From: Enhydrobacter aerosaccus
Lineage (GTDB): Bacteria > Pseudomonadota > Alphaproteobacteria > Reyranellales > Reyranellaceae
Assembly: GCA_903832005.1 (NCBI GenBank)
Contig: CAIKZO010000039.1
Location: 26,640 to 90,639 of the forward strand
Direction of reading: 5' to 3'
Length of the DNA stretch: 64,000 bases
In this document: one piece after another, positions 16,367 through 25,300 of the stretch
Position numbering within the stretch: the stretch's first letter is position 1
Layout of the letters: each line of letters starts with the position of its first letter
Translations under genes and position numbers: made by a program
The notes under the pieces: generated by a model
What the model saw: only the letters and a program-made list of their open reading frames with translations
Databases searched by the model: none
What the model was told of the DNA's origin: nothing

Positions 16367-19333
16367 TTAACCTGTCTTGAGCATGCCGGTGTCGAGCCAG
16401 TAGCCCTCACGGCGCGGCAAGGTTTGAAGACGTAGCGTGAGCCGATCGAGAGCCACGGCGCGGCCATCTCGGTTGGTCACCTGGCGAAGGCGGAAGCGCT
16501 CGACATCTCCGGAGTCCTTGTCTTTGGGCTTCACTCGGGAGAGGGCGATCTTGAACGGCGTCTCGCGGGCGTGACGCTCGGCATACTCGGGCTTGGCGAA
16601 TTCCAGCGCATAGAGGCGCGCGGCCGGCCAGCGCACCAGGTCGAGCTGGCGCGCGCCGAGCCACATGGGGCCGCGGAATTCGAAGGAAATCTCCGGCAGC
16701 TCGTATTCGCGGTTGTCGAGGTCGACGTCGCGATAGACCAGATCTTCCTTCTGCAGGCGGCCGCCGCCGTCGAGCTTGCCGATGAACTTGGCGATGCTCT
16801 TGGAGCGCAGGAGATCGGAGCGGAAGGAGAAGTCCGGCAATTGCGACTGGGCAAGGGCCGCGATCATTGCGCCGACGGCCACCGTGGTCTTGGGATCCTC
16901 GACCCGCAGGCGCGCGTCGCGGAACGGATACCAGGCGCCGACCCGATATTCGTGCAGCGCGATCACCCGCTCCGGCGGCAGCGGCAGCAGTTCCATCAGC
17001 AGTGCGCGGATGCCGGGCAGGCGCGACGGCCGGCCCGACAGCAGCAGCACGTCGCAATCGTAGGCGTGCACGATCTCCGCCAGTGGCGCCAGCACGCGCG
17101 CCATCTCGGCCCGCACGGTCTTGTCGAGTTCGACCAGGTCGATCGGAAACTCGGTCGCCTTGAGGTCGAAGTCGCGCGCGCCGCGCTTGCGCACGGCGTC
17201 GTTCACGAAGGTCACGACTTCCTGCGACGGCTTGCCGCCGCCGGGGAAGAAGGACTCGTAGCTGCGCGGCTCGGCGGTCAGCACGCCCGAGGTCGGGTCG
17301 TAGGTCTCGGCCGCGCGCAGGAACTCGAGCGCGACCGGATGGGCGATCTGCAGCGCGAACTGCTGGCGCAGGTTGCGCTGGATCACGTCCTCGCCGCCAC
17401 GGTCGCCACCCACCAGCTCGGCCATCAGGTCGGCCGGGTTGGCAATGCCGGCAGCCCGCATTGCCGCCTCGATCGGTGGCAGGACATGCGCCTGGACCAC
17501 GCGCAGCAGGATGTCGTCGCCCGCAACGGTGAAGCCCTCGCGGAATTTTTGTTCCGGAAACAACGTCACCGACGTGCCGCCGCCCTCGAGCCGATACGAG
17601 TTGATGATCAGGTCGGTCGTGCCGCCGCCCACGTCGATCGAAGCGATGGTGAGGCCGCCGTCGGCCGCCTTGCCGCGCGGCTTGCGCGCGATCTGGAAGA
17701 AGCGACGCGCGTCGCCACCGAAATTACGCGCAACCTCGGTGTAGAGATAGACGAGCTGCGTGCAGCTGGCCTCATCCCAGTCGGTCAGCACGCGCGGAGG
17801 CGGAGCGGCCACATCGTCGAGCTTCCAGCCCATCATCATCCAGACGAGGTCGCGCGCGGCTTCGGCGCGCTTGCGGAAGATCAGCCGCTCGGCCAGCGGC
17901 ATGCCGGTCGGCAGGGTGAGCACAATACGGCGGAGCCGTCGCGGTGTCTCGGCATGGGCGCGACGCCCGCGCTGCTGCGGCGAGTTCATCAAGGTCAGTG
18001 CCTGCAGCAACACTTCCGTCAGCGAGAAAGTCATGATCGACGAGCGCGAGTAGAGCGGCTCGAACACCGGCAGGTGATCGGCGCTGTCGGCTTCCGGCTC
18101 GACGAGATGGAGCGGCTCGCCCTTCTGGTTGATCAGCTGGGCCATCGGCCCGGCCGCGGCCGGCATCGCCGTCTGGTCCTGCGCATAGGCCACGTTGAAG
18201 CGCCATTCGCGCGTCTGTGCTTCCTCGTCCCACAGGTAACGCTTGGGGCTCGACATGCCGGTGTTGCCCTCGGTACCGCGCCGGCGCGCGGCGAGGCGCG
18301 TGGCTTCCGGGCCGACGCGCGTCATGGTCGGCCACACGAAGGCATCGGCGCGACCGCCCAGGCGGGAGAGATGGTTCTTGCCGAACCAGGCCTGAGCGAA
18401 TTCGACCCGCGATTCGAACGGCTTGGCGTGCACGCACTCCGGATGGGAGAGGTCGCGCAGCGCAAGCTCGTAGGAGTCGTTGAGGTTGATGCCGAGTTCG
18501 CCGGCCGCCTCGATCAGAAGTCCGCAGGTGCGCGAGTTGCCGACGTCGAGCACGAGATCGACCTCGATCGCGCCGCGGCCCGGCCGTTCGGCATCGCCGA
18601 CCAGTTTCACCGGCGGGAAGTGCACGGCCTCGGCCAGCACGCCCAGGAACGCCAGATAGCGCGCGGCCGCTTCCTGCGGCTTCTGCTTGATGTCGCTCTC
18701 GATCTCCTCGACCGTCGCGCGCGGATGGATCTCGCGGAACAGCTCCTCGAGCCATTGGCTCATCCAGCCCTGGCGCAACAGCCAGTGATTGGCGCGCTGC
18801 TGCGGCGCCAGCGAAAACAGCGCGCCGGCGGTCACGTCCTTGGAGGAGGGCGCCAGATAGGCGCGGCCCTCGGCCTCGGCGATCAGGCCGGTATCGAAGG
18901 CCAGCACGCAGCGATAGCGGTTGCCCTGCTCGTCGCGAAAACCCTCGCCATAGCGCTGCTCGAGATCGACGATGCGCAGGCGCGCCCAGTCGGCCGGCCC
19001 CTCGCGATACTGGTTGTTGGGCCGCATCTGCAGGAACGGCACCGGCACCCACTTGTCGACGAACGGTGCGAGCGCGTCCTTGGCGGTGACCACGAGGTTG
19101 GGTTCGGCGGCGCGGCGGCGGCCGTTCTCGACCACCTCGTATTGGCCGCGCACCTCGTCGAAGTCGAGCTGCACGAGGTCGTCGACCGATCCGCCCGACG
19201 CAGTGTCATGGAAGCCCCATTCGCGCATCTTCAGGCGCGCGGGATCGAAGCCAAAATCGAGGAACTGAATGCCCGAGCGGGCGATCAGGGTCGTCGGGCT
19301 GGGATAGCTCGGCAGGCGGGCAAGTTCGCTCAT
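16367..19333 (-). CDS. srfB: SrfB family protein, actin/Hsp70-like ATPase fold
   Basis: 988 aa, full length for the SrfB family. The N-terminus (TLIARSGIQFLDFGF) matches family members. An actin/Hsp70-type ATPase core is visible: phosphate-1 loop DVGNSRTC at 263-270, phosphate-2 loop IDVGGGTTDL at 566-575, and adenosine motif DVLLLSGRPSRLPGIR at 761-776. So it probably binds ATP and may polymerise or act as a chaperone-like motor. It sits between the second srfA-like gene and srfC with gaps of 35 and 6 bp, so all are one operon. A 924-codon antisense frame across it is a codon-bias shadow. Biological role unknown; family assignment firm. Confidence 0.88.
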   Translation of the reverse strand: MSELARLPSYPSPTTLIARSGIQFLDFGFDPARLKMREWGFHDTASGGSVDDLVQLDFDEVRGQYEVVENGRRRAAEPNLVVTAKDALAPFVDKWVPVPFLQMRPNNQYREGPADWARLRIVDLEQRYGEGFRDEQGNRYRCVLAFDTGLIAEAEGRAYLAPSSKDVTAGALFSLAPQQRANHWLLRQGWMSQWLEELFREIHPRATVEEIESDIKQKPQEAAARYLAFLGVLAEAVHFPPVKLVGDAERPGRGAIEVDLVLDVGNSRTCGLLIEAAGELGINLNDSYELALRDLSHPECVHAKPFESRVEFAQAWFGKNHLSRLGGRADAFVWPTMTRVGPEATRLAARRRGTEGNTGMSSPKRYLWDEEAQTREWRFNVAYAQDQTAMPAAAGPMAQLINQKGEPLHLVEPEADSADHLPVFEPLYSRSSIMTFSLTEVLLQALTLMNSPQQRGRRAHAETPRRLRRIVLTLPTGMPLAERLIFRKRAEAARDLVWMMMGWKLDDVAAPPPRVLTDWDEASCTQLVYLYTEVARNFGGDARRFFQIARKPRGKAADGGLTIASIDVGGGTTDLIINSYRLEGGGTSVTLFPEQKFREGFTVAGDDILLRVVQAHVLPPIEAAMRAAGIANPADLMAELVGGDRGGEDVIQRNLRQQFALQIAHPVALEFLRAAETYDPTSGVLTAEPRSYESFFPGGGKPSQEVVTFVNDAVRKRGARDFDLKATEFPIDLVELDKTVRAEMARVLAPLAEIVHAYDCDVLLLSGRPSRLPGIRALLMELLPLPPERVIALHEYRVGAWYPFRDARLRVEDPKTTVAVGAMIAALAQSQLPDFSFRSDLLRSKSIAKFIGKLDGGGRLQKEDLVYRDVDLDNREYELPEISFEFRGPMWLGARQLDLVRWPAARLYALEFAKPEYAERHARETPFKIALSRVKPKDKDSGDVERFRLRQVTNRDGRAVALDRLTLRLQTLPRREGYWLDTGMLKTG

Positions 19334-19368
19334 ATGACCCTGTGAATTCCGATCTTGAAGTCTAACAG

Positions 19369-20781
19369 TCAGTGGCCGATCTGCACGTTATAGCTTTTGG
19401 TGTCGCCGGGCTGGCTGCCCTTGCACTGCGCGGTGCCGTCGGGACCGACATCGCAGTTTACGACGTTGCGCGCGTAAGTCCGGCCGTCGCCGCATTTCGG
19501 ATTAGCCTTCTCCTCAATCACCAGCTTGCCGTTGTCCCAACGCGCCTCGGCCGGCGCCTCGCAGGTCGTGCCGTTCTTCTGCACGAAGCTCACCTTGCCC
19601 TTGCCTTTGTCGTCGAGCGTGTACTCGGGCTTGATATCTTTCTCGCCTTGCGGCGTTGCAAGACCCGTCCGCGATTTCCAGTCGCCGCGCAGGAAGGCGA
19701 GGTCCTGGTTCTTCTTGGCATCCGGCGGCACGACCATCGGCTTGGGCGAGTCCTTGTCTTTGTCGGCGCCCTTGTTCGTGCCTTGGTCCGCGCCTTTGTC
19801 GCCAGGTCCGTCCGGACCTTTGTCCGCGGCGCCTTTATCCTTATCCTTGTCGGCCAGTTCGGCGATGCCTTTGCCGTCGAGACCTTTGCCGTCGCCGCGT
19901 TCGATCGGCACGCCGGGGACGGCGCCCACGATCACACCGTCGGGACCGATGACGCCGGCCGAGCAATCGCCGCCCTTACGGGAGAGTTCGTCGGTGAGGC
20001 GTGCTAATTCAAGACGCAGGTCTTCATTATGTTGCTGCAACGTAGTGACGCGTGCCTGTTGCAGGTCGAGCGGCTGGCGCACGGCCATGCTGAAGGCGCG
20101 TTCGCGCGCTTCGGCTTCGAGGCGCGGCTCGAGATGCGGCAGATAGGGCCGTACGAACCAGGCGAGCAGCGCCAGCAACGCCAACAGCAGCGCGGCGAGC
20201 AGCAGCCACTGCCACCACACCGTGCGCGCGCCTGCCGGCAGAATCGCCGCCGGTGCCGAGGCCATGACGGCTTCCGGCAAAATAGCTGCGGGCCGCGGCG
20301 GCGCGGGCGGGCTCGCGAGAAAGACGCCGGGCAGGGCGGCATCGGCCGAGAAGCCCCAGAAGGTCATCACCGGCTTGCCGTCGACGACGTGCAGCGTCTC
20401 CTCGCCGGGCGCGGTCAGCGCGTGCCGCAGCAGGCGCGAGAAATTGCGCTCGGCGCTGGAGCGCTCGGGCGCTTCCATGTCGTCGGCCAGCTTGGCGAGA
20501 TCAGCGTGCAGGCGATGCACCCTGTCGAGTACCTGGGCACGTTCGGTCTCGCCGAGATCGGACAGGCGCCGGGCCTCGCCGTCGAACGGCGCGTACCAGG
20601 CGATGGTGCGGCCCGAGGGATCGACTTCCGGGATCGCCAGCAGGTCGGCGTGCTCGCGCGACAGGCGTTGGGCGATCGCCGCGCGCAGCTGTCCGGCCGC
20701 GCGCCACACCGGGTCGCCCGCCAGGCCGAGCGCCCGATAGCGCTGCAGCGGCTCGCTGCCGAGAAGCGGACCAGCGGCCAT
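19369..20781 (-). CDS. SrfA-like membrane protein, second copy
   Basis: 470 aa: an N-terminal domain (1-150) paralogous to the upstream gene, Ala/Pro linker, membrane helix (188-210), coiled coil (about 240-268), single C273, a Lys/Asp/Gly-rich low-complexity run (298-345, repeats of KDKD, KGAD and DKG) and a C-terminal beta domain (358-470) with four cysteines. The N-domains of both copies carry VDGxPV(I/M)T(A/F)WG at identical positions 133-143, which recalls SrfA proteins next to SrfB/SrfC. ATG 20781 lies 4 nt after the stop of the first copy, showing coupling; an alternative frame to 20844 overlaps it. The C-domain probably faces the periplasm. Role unknown; the SrfA label rests on context and a short motif. 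Confidence 0.75.
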   Translation of the reverse strand: MAAGPLLGSEPLQRYRALGLAGDPVWRAAGQLRAAIAQRLSREHADLLAIPEVDPSGRTIAWYAPFDGEARRLSDLGETERAQVLDRVHRLHADLAKLADDMEAPERSSAERNFSRLLRHALTAPGEETLHVVDGKPVMTFWGFSADAALPGVFLASPPAPPRPAAILPEAVMASAPAAILPAGARTVWWQWLLLAALLLALLALLAWFVRPYLPHLEPRLEAEARERAFSMAVRQPLDLQQARVTTLQQHNEDLRLELARLTDELSRKGGDCSAGVIGPDGVIVGAVPGVPIERGDGKGLDGKGIAELADKDKDKGAADKGPDGPGDKGADQGTNKGADKDKDSPKPMVVPPDAKKNQDLAFLRGDWKSRTGLATPQGEKDIKPEYTLDDKGKGKVSFVQKNGTTCEAPAEARWDNGKLVIEEKANPKCGDGRTYARNVVNCDVGPDGTAQCKGSQPGDTKSYNVQIGH

Positions 20782-20785
20782 CAGG

Positions 20786-22036
20786 TCAGCGCCCGCCACG
20801 CGGGCATGACATCGCGTACATCCATTGAGTGCCCCACATCTCACCTGTTACGACGACATCGACCGAATAATCCCCGGCCACCGGATTCCAGTCGAAACCG
20901 AAGCCGCCGCGTCCGCTGCGGGGGCCGCCAGTTCCGGCAAGCACCTGGCCACGATAGATCACCTTTATATCGTCGGGTTTGACATAGAGGTTGTAGTTGA
21001 TGCCGACAAAACCCGGCTTCTCTCCCAGATAGTGTTTGTGGCGCGTGACGCCTTCACCACCGGAATTGCCCGTCCAGTCGCACGGCAGCATGCCAGGCGG
21101 CGGCCGATTGGTGGGTGGCGCGTTCGCCACCTGGGGTGGCGGCGGCGGGGCGGGTTTCGGAACGGGCGGCGGCGGCGGCGCCTGCGCGACCTTGGGCTCT
21201 GGAGGCTTGCACATCGTCTCCTTGCCCTTGAGATCGTCTTGGAGCGCCGCGAGCTCGACCTTGAGTTTCTGTTCGTCGGCCTGCGCATCGTCGAGCGAGG
21301 CCTTCAGCACCGGCGTCGGATCGGGCGGTGCTTCGGGTGCAGGCGGCGCGGGCGTTTCCTGGGTCGCGAGGCTGACCGACGGATCGACCGGCGCACAGGC
21401 ACGCAGCAGCCACGAGGTGATCAGCAGCAGGAGCAGCAGCATCAAGCCAAACAGCAGGCCGCTCAGCCAGCGTGACCAGCCAAGCCGTGCGGGCAGCAGG
21501 GCCGCCGGCGCACTTGCCAGTGCCGCCATGGGAGGTGCGGGCGGCGCCACGGCCGGCAAGGGCGGCGGCGTGAAGCCCTGAAGGCTCGCCGCCGCATCGG
21601 CTTCGTAGCCCCAGGCCGTGATCACTGGTTGGCCGTCGACGAGATAGATGAAATTGTCGGAGGGGCGGCTGGTCGCGAGCTGCAGCGAGCGGCCGATCAA
21701 CTGTGCTTCATCGCTCGACGGTGAGGCCGCGAGTTGCGTGCCGAGGCCGCGAATGGCGTCGAGATGGGCGTCGACCGTCTGCAGTGCTGCCGCGCGTTCG
21801 CCCTCGCTCACGTCGGCGAGACGACGGACGTCGCCGTGCTGGGCCGCGTACCAGTCGATGCCGTCACCGCCCTCGCGCAGTTGCGGCTCGGCCAGCAGGT
21901 TCGCCGGCCCGTCGCCCAGGCGACGCCGGATCACTGCCAGCAATTGGCCGGCGACCGCATGCAGGGGATCGCCGCGCACACCCAAAGGTCGCACGCCCAG
22001 ACGCGTCGTGAGGATCAGAGTGGGGCGGTCGCCCAT
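20786..22036 (-). CDS. SrfA-like membrane protein, first copy and first gene of the cluster
   Basis: 416 aa: N-terminal cytoplasmic-looking domain (1-150, with IDWYAAQHGDVRRLADVSEG and VDGQPVITAWGYEADA), membrane helix (190-213), Pro-rich stalk, coiled coil (about 244-272), lone C276, a second Pro-rich run (280-305) and a C-terminal beta domain (about 317-416, ending in a two-Cys region). Its N-domain is a clear paralogue of the next protein, but the C-domains are unrelated, as if one anchor had been fitted with two different outer modules. A TATTATAGT sequence at about 22069-22061 (minus) is a possible -10 box. It probably receives or transmits a signal across the membrane for SrfB/SrfC; that is inference. 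Confidence 0.75.
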   Translation of the reverse strand: MGDRPTLILTTRLGVRPLGVRGDPLHAVAGQLLAVIRRRLGDGPANLLAEPQLREGGDGIDWYAAQHGDVRRLADVSEGERAAALQTVDAHLDAIRGLGTQLAASPSSDEAQLIGRSLQLATSRPSDNFIYLVDGQPVITAWGYEADAAASLQGFTPPPLPAVAPPAPPMAALASAPAALLPARLGWSRWLSGLLFGLMLLLLLLITSWLLRACAPVDPSVSLATQETPAPPAPEAPPDPTPVLKASLDDAQADEQKLKVELAALQDDLKGKETMCKPPEPKVAQAPPPPPVPKPAPPPPPQVANAPPTNRPPPGMLPCDWTGNSGGEGVTRHKHYLGEKPGFVGINYNLYVKPDDIKVIYRGQVLAGTGGPRSGRGGFGFDWNPVAGDYSVDVVVTGEMWGTQWMYAMSCPRGGR

Positions 22037-22185
22037 TCCATCAAGCCAGAGTTTTCGAGGACACTATAATATGAGTCGGGGATTCGGACTTGTTTATGGT
22101 CGGTGATGGTTCGCGGCCAGACGCTGCCACGAGATTCCTGCCGGCGGGATAAAAGACTTGCGCAGCCTCTCCTGTCATCGCATCC

Positions 22186-22213
22186 TTGATTTGCGACTAA
22201 TTCGCAATATCAA
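22186..22213. promoter_or_regulatory. Inverted repeat, candidate operator
   Basis: TTGAT-TTGCGA (22186-22196) and TCGCAA-T-ATCAA (22202-22213) form an almost perfect 11-bp inverted repeat around CTAAT. It ends 13 bp before the ATG at 22227, so a bound repressor would block that gene, and an RNA hairpin would hide the region just upstream of its GAGGG ribosome site. The regulator is unknown. Confidence 0.5.
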
Positions 22214-22226
22214 TTGAGGGCGCCAG

Positions 22227-22724
22227 ATGGAAAACCTTCCAGATCAAGGGCTTAGGATCCCGTATCAGGCTCCGCAGCGGGGCTGCGGCCGGCCGAACTG
22301 CGCCTGCGCCCTGCCGATGGGCGAGCGCTTCGTGCTGTGGGCGTTGCGCCAGTGGGAGCAGGACCGGGCGCTGCCCTGCGAAGGCTCGGCGCTGCATGAA
22401 GGCTTCAAGTGTGCGGGTCTTCTCGACGCCCTGCCGGATTTCGCCATCGCCATGGATGCGTTCCTGTTCGGCGCGCGCCGCGCCATCGATATCCACCAGC
22501 CGACCTGCTCGCAGGTGAGCTGCGACGAGGCGACCCTGGTGGCGTTGTGTGGCTTGGCCCAGGGCGACCTCGATGCGCCGCTCGCACGCTCGCTCGCCGT
22601 CCTGATGGCGCCGACGGCGTCGCGGGTGGCAGGTATCCGCCTCAAGGCCTTCGCGGTGGCGCTCGCTCAGGCGGGACTGCGGCTGTCGCCGGCGCCCGGC
22701 GATGCCGGTTCGAAGCTGAACTAA
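22227..22724 (+). CDS. Conserved-looking hypothetical protein, Cys-rich N-terminus
   Basis: 165 aa, not recognised. It begins with a cysteine-rich segment (CGRPNCACALPMGE, residues about 20-33) followed by a mostly helical protein with further cysteines (FKCAGLL, PTCSQVSCDEATLVALC). No signal peptide or membrane helix is seen. GAGGG upstream and the overlap of its TAA with the ATG of the next gene (TAATG at 22722-22726) support coding. The two genes form a short operon behind the inverted repeat at 22186-22213. The Cys pattern could hold a metal or FeS cluster; this is not proven. Confidence 0.7.
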   Translation: MENLPDQGLRIPYQAPQRGCGRPNCACALPMGERFVLWALRQWEQDRALPCEGSALHEGFKCAGLLDALPDFAIAMDAFLFGARRAIDIHQPTCSQVSCDEATLVALCGLAQGDLDAPLARSLAVLMAPTASRVAGIRLKAFAVALAQAGLRLSPAPGDAGSKLN

Positions 22725-22981
22725 TGGACTGCCGCGATCGCGATCGACTGGAGGAGCTGCACCGCGCCATGCGCCTGCTCGCCGATGCGGTGGAACAGCT
22801 GCCCGACGAATGCTCCGACGTCTCGGCCAACGCGCTGCTCAATGTCGCCGTCGAGGCGGTGGTCGAGGATGTCGGCTGTGCCCAGGCCGGACGCATCTTC
22901 TCGCGGCTCGCCGAATTTCTGCATCGCGGCCGCCAGCCGTCGGTCGCCAACGCGCTCTCGCTGACGGACTTCGATGCCTAA
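22724..22981 (+). CDS. Small hypothetical protein, helical
   Basis: 85 aa, starting inside the stop of the previous gene (TAATG), so translation is coupled. The sequence is helical and acidic, with heptad-like spacing in RLEELHRAMRLLADAVEQL, three cysteines (C3, C30 and one in VEDVGCAQAG) and no membrane segment. It probably partners the 165-aa protein upstream. It ends 3 bp from the convergent kup stop. No family recognised. Confidence 0.65.
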   Translation: MDCRDRDRLEELHRAMRLLADAVEQLPDECSDVSANALLNVAVEAVVEDVGCAQAGRIFSRLAEFLHRGRQPSVANALSLTDFDA

Positions 22982-22984
22982 ATT

Positions 22985-24877
22985 TTAGATCTCGATACGG
23001 CTGCCCAGCTCGACCACGCGGTTGGCGGGCAGTTGGAAGAAGTCACCGGCGTTGGACGCGACCCTCGCCAGCACCAGGAACAATTTCTCCTGCCAGCGCG
23101 GCAGCAGCGGACGGCTTGCGGCCACGAAGCTGTTGCGGCCGACGAAGTAGGACGTGCGCATCGGATCGAACGGCACGCCGCGATCGGCGAGCGGCGCCAG
23201 GTCGCGCGGCACGTCGGGCTGTTCCATGAAGCCGTAGCGCAGGATCACGTGATGGATGCCCTTGCCGAGATGGGCGACCGAGGCGCGCGCATTGGGCGGC
23301 ACGTAAGGCTCGTCGGGCACCTGCACGGTCAGCAGCACGACCTGCTCGTGCAGCACTTCGTTATGCTTCAGATTATGCAGCAGCCCGTTGGGCGCGTTGC
23401 CGGAAAAAGCCGTGAGATAGACCGCGGTGCCTTGCGGGCGATGGACCCGGCCGGGGCCGATGCTGCCCAGCAAGGTCTCCATCGGCAGTGCGCCTTCCTT
23501 CTCGCGCGCCGCCACGGCCATGCGGCCCTTCAGCCAGGTCCACATGGCGGTGAAGATGGCCATCGCCAGGACCAGCGGCACCCAGCCGCCCTGCAGGAAC
23601 TTCACCATGTTGGCCGAAATCAGGGTCGCGTCGACGGCCGCGAAGCTGCCCAGCACGACGATCGTGCGCAGCCAGCTCCACTTCCAGACGCGCAGTGCCA
23701 GGACGGAGACCAGCACGGTGGTGACCAGCATGGTGCCGGTGACGGCGATGCCGTAGGCCGCGCCGAGATTGGTCGACGACTTGAACGACAGCACCAGCGC
23801 CACGACACCGGCCAACTGCATCCAGTTGATCGCCGGCACGTAGATCTGGCCGTGCTCGCTGGCTGAAGTGTGGGTGATGCGCACGCGCGGGCTGAGGCCG
23901 AGCAACGCGGCCTGCTGCGCCATCGAGAAGGCGCCCGAGATCGTGGCCTGCGAGGCGATGACCGCGGCCGCCGTCGCGAGACCGACCATCGGATAGAGCG
24001 CCCAGGTCGGCGCCAGCAGGAAGAAGGGATTGTCGAGCGCGGCCGGATCGGCGAGCAGCAGTGCGCCCTGGCCGTAATAGTTCGCCAGCAGCGACGGCAG
24101 CACGACGATCAGCCAAGCCATGCGGATGGGCTTGGGGCCGAAATGGCCCATGTCGGCGTAGAGCGCCTCGGCGCCCGTCACCGCGAGGGTCACGCCGCCC
24201 AGGGCGACGAAGGCGACAAAGCCGTGGCGCACCATGAAGTCGACGGCATACAGCGGCGAGAGGGCGGCGAGCACGGCCGGCCCGAGGAAGACCTGCTTCA
24301 CGCCCAACACGAGGATCACGAGGAACCACAGCATCATGACGGGTCCGAACCAGCGGCCGACACCAGCGGTGCCGTAGTGCTGGATGGCAAACAGGCCGAC
24401 CAGCACGCCGAGGGAAATCGGGATGATCACCGGCTCGAGCGCGGGTGTTGCAGTGTTGAGGCCTTCGACGGCGCTCAGCACGGACATCGCGGGCGTCAGC
24501 AAACAGTCGCCATAGAAGAGGGCGGCGCCCGCCATGCCGAGCATGAGATAGAGCGTACGACGGCGGGCCGAGATCTCGGTGCGGCGCGAGACCAGGGCCA
24601 TCAGGGCCAGCACGCCGCCTTCGCCGCGGTTGTCGGCGCGCATCACCACCATCACGTACTTCAGCGTCACGATCACGATCAGCGCCCAGGTGATCAGCGA
24701 CAGGATGCCCAGCACGTCCTCGTGCACGGGTTTCAGTCCCGTGTACTCGCTGAAGCACTCCTTGACCGTGTAGAGCGGGCTGGTGCCGATATCGCCGAAC
24801 ACGACGCCGAGCGCAGCCATTGTGAGGCCGGCCATACGCTTGCGGCTCACCTTGGACGGCGTTCCGTTCTCCGACAT
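22985..24877 (-). CDS. kup: Low-affinity potassium transporter Kup
   Basis: 630-aa inner-membrane K+/H+ symporter of the Kup/HAK family. Twelve hydrophobic helices are followed by a C-terminal cytoplasmic domain of about 170 residues. Signature: MAALGVVFGDIGTSPLYTVKE in the first helix, then RADNRGEGGVLALMAL, FYGDCLLTPAMSVLSAVEG and ALYADMGHFG. The ATG at 24877 begins ahead of the first helix; the frame to 24961 adds 28 residues with no similarity. Kup works at moderate to high external K+, complementing the high-affinity Kdp pump encoded 3 kb away. The upstream region contains a GGCC-T5-GGCC hairpin but no riboswitch that can be recognised. Confidence 0.95.
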   Translation of the reverse strand: MSENGTPSKVSRKRMAGLTMAALGVVFGDIGTSPLYTVKECFSEYTGLKPVHEDVLGILSLITWALIVIVTLKYVMVVMRADNRGEGGVLALMALVSRRTEISARRRTLYLMLGMAGAALFYGDCLLTPAMSVLSAVEGLNTATPALEPVIIPISLGVLVGLFAIQHYGTAGVGRWFGPVMMLWFLVILVLGVKQVFLGPAVLAALSPLYAVDFMVRHGFVAFVALGGVTLAVTGAEALYADMGHFGPKPIRMAWLIVVLPSLLANYYGQGALLLADPAALDNPFFLLAPTWALYPMVGLATAAAVIASQATISGAFSMAQQAALLGLSPRVRITHTSASEHGQIYVPAINWMQLAGVVALVLSFKSSTNLGAAYGIAVTGTMLVTTVLVSVLALRVWKWSWLRTIVVLGSFAAVDATLISANMVKFLQGGWVPLVLAMAIFTAMWTWLKGRMAVAAREKEGALPMETLLGSIGPGRVHRPQGTAVYLTAFSGNAPNGLLHNLKHNEVLHEQVVLLTVQVPDEPYVPPNARASVAHLGKGIHHVILRYGFMEQPDVPRDLAPLADRGVPFDPMRTSYFVGRNSFVAASRPLLPRWQEKLFLVLARVASNAGDFFQLPANRVVELGSRIEI

Positions 24878-25203
24878 CTCGCTGATGTACCTTCCCCAAC
24901 CGCACGCCCGACTGAGGCGGAGGCGGCGGGCGGGTATTGCTCCGCAGCGAAGCGGGGTCAATGGCCTTTTTGGCCCCTTGGAGCCGGGATTTCACCGGAT
25001 TGCATTCAATATGAAGCCCAATCCGGCGCCAATTTTCCTATGCGTCGAGAACGACGGATAGCCTTGGCACCAGCTCCGCGGGGGTCGTCGAGGCATTCCC
25101 AACCGAAGCGGCGTGCAATGAGGGCGCCCCCCTCAGGTTGGCCGACATCAAGGCGATCATGGCCAAACACGTACATCTTCACGTCAGTAGTGAGGCGAAA
25201 AAC
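24878..25203. other. Intergenic region between kup and the porin leader
   Basis: No convincing gene. It holds the kup leader (hairpin GGCCTTTTTGGCC at 24964-24976) and a lower-GC stretch from about 25000. A TTG-N8-CAA sequence at 25138-25151 (TTGGC-CGAC-ATCAA) resembles a weak FNR/FixK half-palindrome, about 60 bp before the 48-bp element at 25204. The open frames on either strand here lack ribosome sites and recognisable domains. Confidence 0.4.
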
Positions 25204-25251
25204 TATGCGGCTCCTATGGGCGGGGCAAATCAGCCTAATAGAACCCGAATG
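25204..25251 (+). promoter_or_regulatory. Shared 48-bp triple-box upstream element, copy 2
   Basis: TATG at 25204 and 25215, and a degenerate third box AATG at 25248. The CCTATGGGCGG around box 2 matches copy 1 exactly. Box 2 ends 82 nt before ATG 25301 of the outer-membrane barrel gene. The block before box 3 (ATAGAACCC) is the least conserved of the seven copies. Confidence 0.55.
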
Positions 25252-25300
25252 GAGCGCTGCGATAGGTGAAAGGCTCGACCGCTTGGTCAAAGGGGGCGTC

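Noticed and set aside
16571..19345. 924-codon plus-strand frame across srfB
   Set aside because: Produced by GC-rich codon bias opposite a gene with intact ATPase motifs; no recognisable domain.
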